From JAMXLO01 sp963696645 (GTDB lineage Bacteria; Pseudomonadota; Alphaproteobacteria; Acetobacterales; Acetobacteraceae): a stretch of DNA of 64,000 nt. The stretch spans positions 212,023 through 276,022 of the forward strand of contig CAVOKY010000002.1 in NCBI GenBank assembly GCA_963696645.1. Direction: 5' to 3'. The first letter of the stretch is position 1. The number at the start of each line of letters is the position of its first letter. Of this stretch, positions 42,846-50,463 are shown piece after piece. The translations under genes and the position numbers were made by a program. Under the pieces are notes generated by a model that saw only the letters and a program-made list of their open reading frames with translations, was not told the DNA's origin and made no database searches.

Positions 42846-44079
42846 ACTGCACGATAAGCGCATCGCCATCTGGGGGACTGGCCGCGAGGGCATGGCGGCC
42901 TTGCGGTTCCTGCGTGCACGAATCCCTGGTGTTGCATTGACCATGTTCGATGACGCCACCGACCGCGTTGCCGCTGACGATGCGGCGACGGTACTCGGCC
43001 GGACGGCAATTGCCAGTGCGATCACGGGCTTCGATGTGGTGGTGAAGTCGCCAGGCATCAGTTTGTACGACCCACTGGTGCTGAAGGCCCGGTCGGCCGG
43101 GGTGCGTTTCACCTCTCTGCTCAATCTCTGGTTTACCGACCACACCGCCGCGCGCACGATCTGCGTCACCGGCACCAAGGGCAAGAGCACGACAGCGGCG
43201 TTGATTGCCCACATCCTGCGCGGAACCGGCAGGAGTGTTGCACTGGCCGGCAATATCGGCGTGCCGGTGACCGAGCTGCCGCGCGCGGCCCTGGATTATG
43301 CGGTCATCGAAGTCTCCAGCTACCAGGCCGCGGATTTCGATGGCCAATGTGATCTGGCCGTGCTGACCATGCTGGCGCAGGAGCACCTCGACTGGCATGG
43401 CTCCGTTGCCGCCTATCAGCGCGACAAGCTGAACCTGTTGCGGCATGCTCGGCATGTCATCGTCAATGCCGATGCGGGCGCCGCGGTGACCGAAGTGGGC
43501 GATGTGACATGGTTCGATCCGCGCGCGGATCTGCACGTCTTTAACAGCTATCTCGCGCGTCCGCATAACCTGTCCAATCTGTCCGCCGCGTTGGCAGTTG
43601 CGCAGTACGTCGGCGTCGATCGTGCCGACGCGCTGCGCGCCGCGGAGGATTTTCAGCCGTTGCCGCACCGGCAGCAGGCAATCGGCGAAATAGGCGGCGT
43701 ACTGTTTGTTGACGACAGCATATCGACGACGCCGGAGTTGGCGGTTGCCGCGCTCGACGTGTATCGCGATCGCGATGTCAGCATCATCATCGGCGGGCAG
43801 GATCGCGGCATTGACTACCGCATCCTGGTGGATCGGCTCCGGGCAATGCCGCCGAACGCCATCATTTTGCTGGATGACAGTGGCAGACGCATCTTTGCGG
43901 CGCTGGCACCGTCGACCCGCCTCCATGTCGCGCAATCGATGCGCGAGGCGGTCGATCTTGCGCGCAAAGTGACGCCGCGGGGCGGCGTCGTTCTGCTGTC
44001 GCCGGCCGCGCCGAGTTATGGCAGCTATCGCAGCTTCATCGAGCGTGGTCGCGACTTTGCGCAATGCGCGGGACTTTGA
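42832..44079 (+). CDS. murD2: UDP-MurNAc-L-alanine:L-glutamate ligase MurD2
   Basis: Mur ligase that adds L-glutamate, instead of the D-glutamate used by ordinary MurD, to UDP-MurNAc-L-Ala. The product is then inverted by MurL. It is 415 aa. Motifs: N-terminal IAIWGTGREGMAALRFL, ATP loop CVTGTKGKSTTAA, EVSSYQAADF, MLAQEHLDWHGS with the metal-binding His, RPHNLSNLSAAL and IGGQDRGIDY. Assignment as MurD2 rather than MurD rests on co-occurrence with murL and the divergent sequence. Last gene of the four-gene coupled unit. Confidence 0.9.
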   Translation: MRVDELHDKRIAIWGTGREGMAALRFLRARIPGVALTMFDDATDRVAADDAATVLGRTAIASAITGFDVVVKSPGISLYDPLVLKARSAGVRFTSLLNLWFTDHTAARTICVTGTKGKSTTAALIAHILRGTGRSVALAGNIGVPVTELPRAALDYAVIEVSSYQAADFDGQCDLAVLTMLAQEHLDWHGSVAAYQRDKLNLLRHARHVIVNADAGAAVTEVGDVTWFDPRADLHVFNSYLARPHNLSNLSAALAVAQYVGVDRADALRAAEDFQPLPHRQQAIGEIGGVLFVDDSISTTPELAVAALDVYRDRDVSIIIGGQDRGIDYRILVDRLRAMPPNAIILLDDSGRRIFAALAPSTRLHVAQSMREAVDLARKVTPRGGVVLLSPAAPSYGSYRSFIERGRDFAQCAGL

Positions 44080-44455
44080 TGACACGCAGCCGACGACACA
44101 GGACACTATAGCCCGCCAATTGCCAGGTCCCACAGTTCCAGGCGGCAGCATGTACGACATTCGGCCATCTCTCGTTCGACCGTCATGGCCATGCTGCGCG
44201 CGCAGCATGAGCGTGGTGCAGCGACACCTCCACTCAACCCAATCATGATCGAAGATCCTCCGCTCGCCACTCCGCCGTAGGAGCCATGCCGTACTGGCCC
44301 GTTTGGGCGAAGCGCCGGGGCTGGCGGTGCGTCATTCTCGCACTCGGTGCGTTGGGCAAACTGCTGCTGCGTAAGGCGATCACCTCTGGCGGATGCACCC
44401 ACTTTGCCCGTGTCGTCCAAACCATGCCTGGCAATCGGATGAAAGGATCGGTAGG
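44080..44455. other. Intergenic region with first copy of a 70-bp repeat
   Basis: A 376-bp gap between murD2 and the NTF2-ABM fusion gene. No convincing gene. A 70-bp sequence (44271-44340) recurs at 45145-45214 upstream of the methyltransferase. The promoter of the downstream gene must be here. Confidence 0.5.
44271..44340. repeat. 70-bp diverged repeat, copy A
   Basis: Begins TCCGCCGTAGGAGCC and ends GCGTCATTCTCG. It shares 54 of 70 positions with copy B at 45145-45214 without gaps; the best-conserved core is ACTGGCCCGTTTGGGCGAAG. Both copies precede a gene of the 44.4-47 kb cluster. Either a shared regulatory element or remains of a duplicated gene; the function is unknown. Confidence 0.6.
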
Positions 44456-45097
44456 ATGTCAACGCTCGCCATACCCGTGCTTCGCCGGGCGATCGAAAGT
44501 CGCGACGGTGACAGTCTTGCAGGCTTTTACGCGGACGACGCGGTGCTGCGCATCATTGACCACGACAATCCACCCGCCAGCCCGCAAGAGATCAAGGGCC
44601 GCAATGCGATCGCTTCCTACTACGCCGATGTGTGCGGCCGCACCGCGATGCATCGCGTCAATCTTGGCTTTGCGGAGGGTGACCGGCTCGCCTTCATCCA
44701 GACCTGCACCTATCCTGACGGCAGGCGCGTGTTCCTCTCGGCAACACTCCAGTTGGCCGGCGGCAAGATCGCCCGCCAGGTTTCGGTGCAGGCGTCCGAC
44801 TCCACCTTCAACATCGTCAGGTTTCGAGTGAAACCAGGAGAGAACGGCGCGTTCCTTGACGCGTACCGCACTGGCGTTGCCGCCTGGCCTGGCCTGCTGC
44901 GCGGCGTGATCATCAGGACGGACGAGCGAAACTACTGCCTGATGGGCGAGTGGCCGGACACACCCACATTGGCCGAAGCGCGCGGCGCGATGCTTGCGAC
45001 GCTCGACAGCATCCGTGACGTGCTGGAGAACCTGGGTGGCGAGCGAGTTGTCAGTGACACTGTATCCGGCTCGGTCGTACTGAATCTCAAAGGGTGA
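44456..45097 (+). CDS. Fusion of NTF2/SnoaL-like domain and ABM-like (antibiotic biosynthesis monooxygenase fold) domain
   Basis: A 213-aa cytoplasmic protein. Residues 1 to about 118 form an NTF2-like cone fold (RRAIESRDGDSLAGFYADDA, LRIIDHDNPPASPQEIKGR). From about 120 a ferredoxin-like dimeric alpha/beta barrel follows (STFNIVRFRVKPGENGAF, then DERNYCLMGEWPDTPTLAEA). The same two domains are separate genes at 46369-46719 and 46771-47070, about 75-80 percent identical. Here the join is QVSVQA-SDSTFN with no linker, so a deletion probably fused them. ATG 44456 carries the same AAAGGATCGGTA leader as the split copy. Either domain type may act in detoxification or in tailoring of small aromatic compounds. 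Confidence 0.88.
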   Translation: MSTLAIPVLRRAIESRDGDSLAGFYADDAVLRIIDHDNPPASPQEIKGRNAIASYYADVCGRTAMHRVNLGFAEGDRLAFIQTCTYPDGRRVFLSATLQLAGGKIARQVSVQASDSTFNIVRFRVKPGENGAFLDAYRTGVAAWPGLLRGVIIRTDERNYCLMGEWPDTPTLAEARGAMLATLDSIRDVLENLGGERVVSDTVSGSVVLNLKG

Positions 45098-45144
45098 GCC
45101 GCACCGGCAAACTTCCGGCTCGCTCATGCAGCAGAGCGCGCCCG

Positions 45145-45214
45145 TCCGCCGAAAGAGCCACGACACACTGGCCCGTTCGGGCGAAGCGCTGCGGCATCCG
45201 CCGCGTCATGATCG
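45145..45214. repeat. 70-bp diverged repeat, copy B
   Basis: Matches copy A (44271-44340) at 54 of 70 positions with no gaps. It lies 31 bp before the methyltransferase start and 48 bp after the fusion gene stop. Differences are spread evenly. Confidence 0.6.
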
Positions 45215-45244
45215 CTGCCACGGCACAATTCGCGGAGGCAGGCG

Positions 45245-46327
45245 ATGCAGGTGGCACCACAGACCCCGGCCGCGACGGACACCAGCCGGTTGGATGCATT
45301 CCTCGGGCGCATGCTCGGCGGTATGGGTGCCACGCTCAACGCTGCGCTGGTCATCGTCGGCGATCGGCTCGGCCTCTACAAGGCGATGGCGGAAGCTGGC
45401 CCGACAGATGCCGCGGGGCTCGCGCGGCGCACCGGCACGGTCGAACGCTATGTGCGGGAGTGGCTGGCAGCGCAAGCCGCCTCGGGCTACGTCGCCTATG
45501 ATGCCGCTGCCAACCGCTTCTGGCTGGAACCCGAGCAGGCGATGGTGTTTGCCGAGGAAGGCGGTCCGGCATTGCTCGCCGGCTTCTTCGAGATTGCCGA
45601 GGCGGCATTTCGCGCGACGCCACGCGTCACCGAGGCATTTCGTTCGGGACGCGGCGTCGGTTGGCATGAACACCACGGCTGCCTGTTCTGCGGCACCGAG
45701 CGGTTTTTTCGCACCAGCTACCGTCACCATCTGGTAGGCGAATGGTTGCTGGCACTCGATGGCGTCGTGGCAAAGCTCGAGCGCGGCGCGACGGTGGCCG
45801 ATATCGGCTGCGGCCACGGCGCCTCCACGATCCTGATGGCGCAGGCGTTTCCCGCATCGCGGTTCATCGGCTTCGACTACCACGCGCCCTCGATCGAGCA
45901 GGCGCGAAGAGCCGCCGAGGCGGCCGATGTCGCCGATCGCATCACCTTCGAAGTCGCTTCCGCGAAGGAATTTCCCGCGCGCAGCTACGATCTGGTCGCC
46001 TGTTTCGATTACCTGCATGACATGGGCGATCCGGTCGGCGCTGCGTCGCACGTTCACGCCGCGCTTGCACCGGACGGCACATGGCTCATCGTCGAGCCCT
46101 TCGCGCACGACCGCATGGCCGACAACCTCAATCCGGTCGGCCGCATCTACTACGCCGCATCGACCATGATCTGCACGCCGGCATCGCTGTCGCAAGAGGT
46201 CGGTTTGGCGCTGGGTGCGCAGGCCGGTGAACTGCGGCTGCGTGAGACAATCACCGCCGGCGGTTTCACCCGATTCAGGCGCGCAACGGAAACGCCGTTC
46301 AACCTGGTGCTGGAGGCGCGCCCCTAG
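45245..46327 (+). CDS. Class I SAM-dependent methyltransferase (Rv2258c-like)
   Basis: A 360-aa methyltransferase. The N-terminal winged-helix segment (GDRLGLYKAMAEAGPTDA, GLARRTGTVERYVREW) precedes the Rossmann domain. The SAM motif is VADIGCGHGASTILMAQ at about 181-197, followed by FIGFDYHAPSIEQARRAA and DLVACFDYLHDMGDP. This layout is shared by the Rv2258c-like group of small-molecule methyltransferases with an N-terminal helix-turn-helix-like dimer domain. GCGGAGG precedes ATG 45245. It lies between the fused and the split NTF2/ABM genes and may act on the same substrate (inference). Confidence 0.92.
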   Translation: MQVAPQTPAATDTSRLDAFLGRMLGGMGATLNAALVIVGDRLGLYKAMAEAGPTDAAGLARRTGTVERYVREWLAAQAASGYVAYDAAANRFWLEPEQAMVFAEEGGPALLAGFFEIAEAAFRATPRVTEAFRSGRGVGWHEHHGCLFCGTERFFRTSYRHHLVGEWLLALDGVVAKLERGATVADIGCGHGASTILMAQAFPASRFIGFDYHAPSIEQARRAAEAADVADRITFEVASAKEFPARSYDLVACFDYLHDMGDPVGAASHVHAALAPDGTWLIVEPFAHDRMADNLNPVGRIYYAASTMICTPASLSQEVGLALGAQAGELRLRETITAGGFTRFRRATETPFNLVLEARP

Positions 46328-46368
46328 CGCCAGGATCGTGCCGTCAACCCAACGAAAGGATCGGTAAA

Positions 46369-46719
46369 ATGGCAACGCTCGGAATACCCGCACTGCGCCA
46401 GGCAATCGAGAGTCGTGACGGCGACAGTCTCGCCGGCTTCTACGCGGACGATGCGGTACTGCGCATCATCGACCATGACAATCCGCCCGCCAGTCCGCAT
46501 GAGATCAAGGGCCGCGACGCGATCGCCGCCTACTATGCCGACGTGTGCGGCCGCACCATGACGCATCGCGTCAACCTCGGCATCGCGGAAGGCGATAAGC
46601 TGGCCTTCACCCAGACCTGCACCTATCCCGACGGCAAGCGCGTATTCTGCTCGGCAACGCTCGAACTTGTCGGCGGCAAGATAGCTCGTCAGGTCTCGGT
46701 TCAGGCGTGGGATGCCTGA
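46369..46719 (+). CDS. NTF2/SnoaL-like protein (split paralog of the fusion N-terminal half)
   Basis: A 116-aa cone-fold protein nearly collinear with residues 1-117 of the 44456 product (IESRDGDSLAGFYADDAVLR, DHDNPPASPHEIKGRDAI). It ends with its own stop after QVSVQAWDA. NTF2-like proteins of this size are isomerases, hydrolases or carriers; no catalytic assignment is possible. It shares the upstream sequence AAAGGATCGGTA with the fused copy. The ABM gene follows after 51 bp. Confidence 0.88.
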   Translation: MATLGIPALRQAIESRDGDSLAGFYADDAVLRIIDHDNPPASPHEIKGRDAIAAYYADVCGRTMTHRVNLGIAEGDKLAFTQTCTYPDGKRVFCSATLELVGGKIARQVSVQAWDA

Positions 46720-46770
46720 TCCGGCCGTCATCAGAGGCACCACATCGCAAACCTGCACGGAGGAACCACC

Positions 46771-47070
46771 ATGTCGACCTTCAACGTCGTCAGGTTTCAG
46801 GTGAAACCAGGACAGGACGACGCATTTCTTGACGCACACCGCGGAGGCAAGGCCGCCTGGCCCGGCCTGGAGCGCGGTGTGATCCTCAGGACGGGCGACC
46901 AGAGCTACTGCCTGATCGGCGAGTGGGCAGATACGCCCACATTGGCCGAAGCCCGTGGCACGATGATCGCGACTCTCAACAGCTTCCGCGACACGCTCGA
47001 GGATCTCGGCGACGGGCGAGGTGTCACGGACGCCGTATCCGGGCCGGTCGTACTGGATCTCAAGCGGTGA
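46771..47070 (+). CDS. ABM-like dimeric alpha/beta barrel protein (split paralog of the fusion C-terminal half)
   Basis: A 99-aa protein starting ATG 46771 with GGAGGAACC upstream. It begins MSTFNVVRFQVKPGQDDAFL and contains RTGDQSYCLIGEWADTPTLA, matching the C-terminal half of the 44456 product. The fold is that of antibiotic-biosynthesis monooxygenases and muconolactone isomerases. Likely dimeric and soluble; activity unknown. Confidence 0.85.
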   Translation: MSTFNVVRFQVKPGQDDAFLDAHRGGKAAWPGLERGVILRTGDQSYCLIGEWADTPTLAEARGTMIATLNSFRDTLEDLGDGRGVTDAVSGPVVLDLKR

Positions 47071-47076
47071 ATGAAA

Positions 47077-47108
47077 TCGCCATGGTCGGCGGAGGTCGAC
47101 CATGGCGA
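47077..47108. terminator. Perfect 12-bp inverted repeat
   Basis: TCGCCATGGTCG, 8-base loop, CGACCATGGCGA: a perfect stem 6 bp after the ABM gene stop. No T-run follows, so either a factor-independent terminator of weak type or a protein-binding palindrome. Confidence 0.5.
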
Positions 47109-47200
47109 CCAAAGCGCTGACTGCGTCGCGGAGCAGCGGTCGGTTTGGGTAACCCGCGCCAATCCCCTACCATCCCTCTCGGGCAAAGGGAGAAACGCGC

Positions 47201-47869
47201 ATGGCCAAGACCCGCGGTACCGGCCTGCTGATGGCATGGATGGACGTCGATCCGGCACACGAGGACGCATTCAATCGCTGGTACAACGAGGAACACATCG
47301 GCCGCCTGCAGGCGATACCGGGCTTCCTCAGCGCCTCTCGCTATGCCGCATTGCGCGGCGGTCCGAAATACCTGGCGATGTACGAACTCGAGGACCACAA
47401 CGTGCTGCGCACCGCCGCGTTCCTCGACGCCGTGCGCTACCAGCCATTGCCGGAACGCACCAGGGCCTCAGGCGGCTACGTCGGCCGCAACTACCTGCTC
47501 AACGGCTACCGCCAGATCTTCCCGGCGAAGACCAACCCGATCGAGAACACCATGGCTCCCGCGCCGTTCCTGCAAATGGGCCGCATCGATATCGCTGCGG
47601 CGATGGAAGAGGAATTCAACGACTGGTACAACATCTCCTTCATCCCGCGATATCTCACCGTACCCGGCTGCATGCGCGCGCGCCGCTATCTCGCCGTCGA
47701 GGGACAACCGAAATACCTGACAGTCTACGAATTCGAAAACGCCGGTGTGCCCGATTTACCCGAATGGGCCCGCGCGCGCACCGGCAATCCGTGGAACGCG
47801 CGCATGCGTCCCCATGTGCGGCTGGACGAAGGGTCGCCAGCCGTGTTCCGCCGTATCTATCCCGCGTGA
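47201..47869 (+). CDS. Tandem dimeric alpha/beta-barrel domain protein (DUF4286/EthD-like)
   Basis: A 222-aa protein with two copies of the same domain. The first has GLLMAWMDVDPAHEDAFNRW, YNEEHIGRL and PKYLAMYELED. The second has DIAAAMEEEFNDWYNISFIP, VPGCMRARRYLAVEG and PKYLTVYEFEN. The repeated W-Y-N-x-E/S-x-x-x-R pattern and the P-K-Y-L strand are those of ferredoxin-like barrels of the EthD/ABM superfamily. It is the third ABM-like gene in 3.5 kb, which supports a metabolic cluster. Convergent with the dehydratase gene. Confidence 0.85.
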   Translation: MAKTRGTGLLMAWMDVDPAHEDAFNRWYNEEHIGRLQAIPGFLSASRYAALRGGPKYLAMYELEDHNVLRTAAFLDAVRYQPLPERTRASGGYVGRNYLLNGYRQIFPAKTNPIENTMAPAPFLQMGRIDIAAAMEEEFNDWYNISFIPRYLTVPGCMRARRYLAVEGQPKYLTVYEFENAGVPDLPEWARARTGNPWNARMRPHVRLDEGSPAVFRRIYPA

Positions 47870-47896
47870 CGTGCGCTGTTGGCCGCCGAGCCTCTG

Positions 47897-48853
47897 CTAT
47901 TGCCGCAGTACCCAACTGCGAAACAGCGCCAGGTCGATATTGCCGCCGCTGATCACCAGGCCGACGCGCTTGCCGGCCATGCGTGCACGCTCCTGCAACA
48001 GTGCGGCGAGCGGTGCGGCGCCGGCGCCTTCGACCAGATTGTGCGTGTCAGTCCAGTAAATGCGGATCGCATCGGCGATCTCGTCGTCCGTCACGGTGAC
48101 GATGCGCGCGGCGCCGTCGCGGATGATGGCAAAGGCATCGGCATCAGGCTGACGCACCGCAACGCCATCGGCATGTGTCTCCGCACGGTTCACCGCCACC
48201 ACGCGTCCCGCGGCGAACGAACGCGCATACGGCGCAGCGCCGGCGGCCTGCACGCCAATGATCTCGGTGCCCAGGCCGAGCAGATCGCGCGTCAGGATCG
48301 CACCGCAGATGCCGGAGCCAAGGCCGATCGGCACATACAGCGCATCGAGCGGCGGTGCATCACGGAACAACTCCAGCGAGTAGGTGGCGACGCCCTTGAC
48401 CAGATCGGGTGCAAACGACGGCGCGAATTCCAGACCTTCTGCCGCGGCAATGCGCGCCGCCGCCTCGCGCGCCATCTCGAAATCGTCGCCATTCTCGAGC
48501 AGGCGCGCGCCGAATGCCCGCATTGCGGCATTCTTTTCCACGCTGTTGCCATGCGGCACGACAACGGTCACTGGCACGTCGTAGCGCCGACCGGCCCAGG
48601 CCAACGATTGACCATGGTTGCCGCGCGTGGCGGACACGATACCCGGCACACGCGGCCGTTCACGCCGCAGGCGTTCCGCGTAGATCAGGCCGCCGCGCAG
48701 TTTGAAGGCGCCGATAGGCGTGTAGTTCTCATGCTTCACCCACACCTCTGCGCCACTGCGTTGCGCCAGCAACGGCCACGCATATTGCGGCGTGCCGGGG
48801 AAGCTTTCGTGCACCATCGACAGCGCGTCTTCGAGTTCCGACAGCGAGAACAT
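47897..48853 (-). CDS. PLP-dependent threonine/serine dehydratase-like enzyme
   Basis: A fold-type II PLP enzyme, 318 aa, slightly shorter than biosynthetic IlvA and without its ACT regulatory domain. The PLP lysine is in YTPIGAFKLRGG; the phosphate-binding loop is PIGLGSGICGA; ISGGNIDLALF is near the end. It probably deaminates L-threonine, L-serine or a hydroxy amino acid in catabolism; EutB-like ectoine enzymes are close relatives. First seen of three minus-strand genes (with the ligase and dehydrogenase), 99 bp after the ligase stop. Confidence 0.9.
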   Translation of the reverse strand: MFSLSELEDALSMVHESFPGTPQYAWPLLAQRSGAEVWVKHENYTPIGAFKLRGGLIYAERLRRERPRVPGIVSATRGNHGQSLAWAGRRYDVPVTVVVPHGNSVEKNAAMRAFGARLLENGDDFEMAREAAARIAAAEGLEFAPSFAPDLVKGVATYSLELFRDAPPLDALYVPIGLGSGICGAILTRDLLGLGTEIIGVQAAGAAPYARSFAAGRVVAVNRAETHADGVAVRQPDADAFAIIRDGAARIVTVTDDEIADAIRIYWTDTHNLVEGAGAAPLAALLQERARMAGKRVGLVISGGNIDLALFRSWVLRQ

Positions 48854-48951
48854 GCCTTATACCCAGGTCCATTGTTGTCGATTGCTTATACCACGTCTCG
48901 TTGATGATGATCCAAGCGCTACGTCATCCCAACACACGCCAAATACGCCGC

Positions 48952-50463
48952 TCAGCTACGGTATGCCGCCCGCAACAGGAAGTGCTGCACCTTTCCCAAG
49001 GCGTTGCGCGGCAGTTCCGTCACGAATGCGATTTCCCGCGGCACCTTGAAGCGAGCGAGTTGGCTCAGCAGATGTGCCCGCAGTTCGTCGGCGGTGACGG
49101 TCGCCTGCGCGCGCAGGACGACGAAGGCCACTGGCACTTCCTGCCAGCGTGGGTCAGTCACGCCGACCACCGCGGCTTCCGTCACGGCCGGGTGTTCAAG
49201 CAATACGCGCTCGATTTCCGCCGGGTAAATGTTCTCGCCGCCCGACACGATCATGTTCTTCTTGCGGTCATGGATGAAGAAATACCCATTGCCATCGCGC
49301 AGCGCGATGTCGCCGGTCCAGAACCAGCCCTCGCGCATCGCGTCCGCCGTCCCGTCGGCGTTTCCCCAGTACTCGATCAGCACGTTCGGGCCGCGCACCA
49401 CGACCTCGCCGAGTACGCCCGGCGCAACCTCGCGGCCGGCTTCATCCACCACGCGCGCGTCGCACAACAGCCCCGGCAAACCGGTGGATCCCACGCGCGA
49501 CAGATCGCCGCCCAGGCGTGTATACACCGCGATCGGGCAGGTCTCGGTCGAGCCATACACCTGCAGCACCGGCACACCGCGCACCGTCACCGCATCCACC
49601 AGCGATTGCGGCACCAGCGTCGATCCGGTGGTGACGGCGCGCAGGCTCGACAGATCCGTTGCGTGCCACTGCGCATGATCCAGCAGCGCCTGAATGGTGG
49701 CCGGCACCAGTGTGGTCAACGTCGGCCGGTCCTCGGCGATCGCGCGCAGCGTGTCGTCCGGCGTGAAGCGCGGATGAATGGTGACCGTCGCGCCAAGTTG
49801 CAGCGCAGGCGTGGTCTGGATGTTGAGCCCGCCGACATGGAAGAACGGCAGCACGGTCAGCACGTGGTCGTCGTTGGTCATTGCGTGCATGTGCTGGCTC
49901 ATCATGCCGTTCCACAGCAGTGCTTCCTGTGCCAGCACAGCACCCTTCGGTCGCCCCGTCGTGCCCGCGGTGTAGACGATCAGCAGCGGCGTGCGCCAAT
50001 CGACGCGCAGTTCGCGCGCGTCGCCGCTACCCACCGCAATCAGGGCGGACAACGGCAATCCGTGCTCCGGCGCGTAATCCAATCCGATGAGTGCCACATC
50101 CGGCAGGATCGCACCAAGCGGTTCGCGCACCGCATCGAACGCCTCGTCCAGGAACAGGGCCTTCACCGAGGCATCGGTCAGGATGAACACCTGCTCCGGC
50201 ACGGCGAGCCGCCAGTTCAGTGGCACCAGCATCGCGCCCAGCCGCGCGCACGCGTACAGCAGCACCAGATAGGCCGGTGAATTCAACGCCAGCACCGCCA
50301 CGCGATCGCCGCGATGCACGTGCAGTTGCGATTTCATCGCGCGTGCCAGTGTGTCGATACGCTCGGCCAGGGCCGCGTAGCTACACACCAGACCCTTATA
50401 GCGCAGCGCCGGCTTGTCCGGCGTGAAGCTGGCGTTGCGCTCGATCAGATCTGCAAGGTCCAT
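48952..50463 (-). CDS. AMP-forming acyl-CoA synthetase
   Basis: ANL-superfamily ligase that activates a carboxylic acid to the acyl-CoA through an acyl-adenylate, 503 aa. Signatures: P-loop IVYTAGTTGRPKGAVLAQ, VYGSTETCPIAVYTRLGG, GWFWTGDIALRDGNGYFFI, HDRKKNMIVSGGENIYPAEI and catalytic Lys in PRNALGKVQHF. ATG 50463 overlaps the acyl-CoA dehydrogenase stop by one base (TGATG). Longer upstream frames are out of phase shadows. Together with the ACAD gene and the divergent Liv importer it suggests uptake and CoA activation of an aliphatic or aromatic acid. Confidence 0.93.
   Translation of the reverse strand: MDLADLIERNASFTPDKPALRYKGLVCSYAALAERIDTLARAMKSQLHVHRGDRVAVLALNSPAYLVLLYACARLGAMLVPLNWRLAVPEQVFILTDASVKALFLDEAFDAVREPLGAILPDVALIGLDYAPEHGLPLSALIAVGSGDARELRVDWRTPLLIVYTAGTTGRPKGAVLAQEALLWNGMMSQHMHAMTNDDHVLTVLPFFHVGGLNIQTTPALQLGATVTIHPRFTPDDTLRAIAEDRPTLTTLVPATIQALLDHAQWHATDLSSLRAVTTGSTLVPQSLVDAVTVRGVPVLQVYGSTETCPIAVYTRLGGDLSRVGSTGLPGLLCDARVVDEAGREVAPGVLGEVVVRGPNVLIEYWGNADGTADAMREGWFWTGDIALRDGNGYFFIHDRKKNMIVSGGENIYPAEIERVLLEHPAVTEAAVVGVTDPRWQEVPVAFVVLRAQATVTADELRAHLLSQLARFKVPREIAFVTELPRNALGKVQHFLLRAAYRS

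Noticed and set aside
44106..44462. Minus-strand frame across repeat copy A, with a related reading in copy B
   Set aside because: Similarity between the two translations follows from the DNA repeat; start codon and composition are poor. Kept as a repeat, not as a gene.
48901..50280. 459-codon plus-strand frame opposite the acyl-CoA ligase
   Set aside because: Composition of an antisense frame (Arg/His/Gln rich) and no domain; the ligase is intact.
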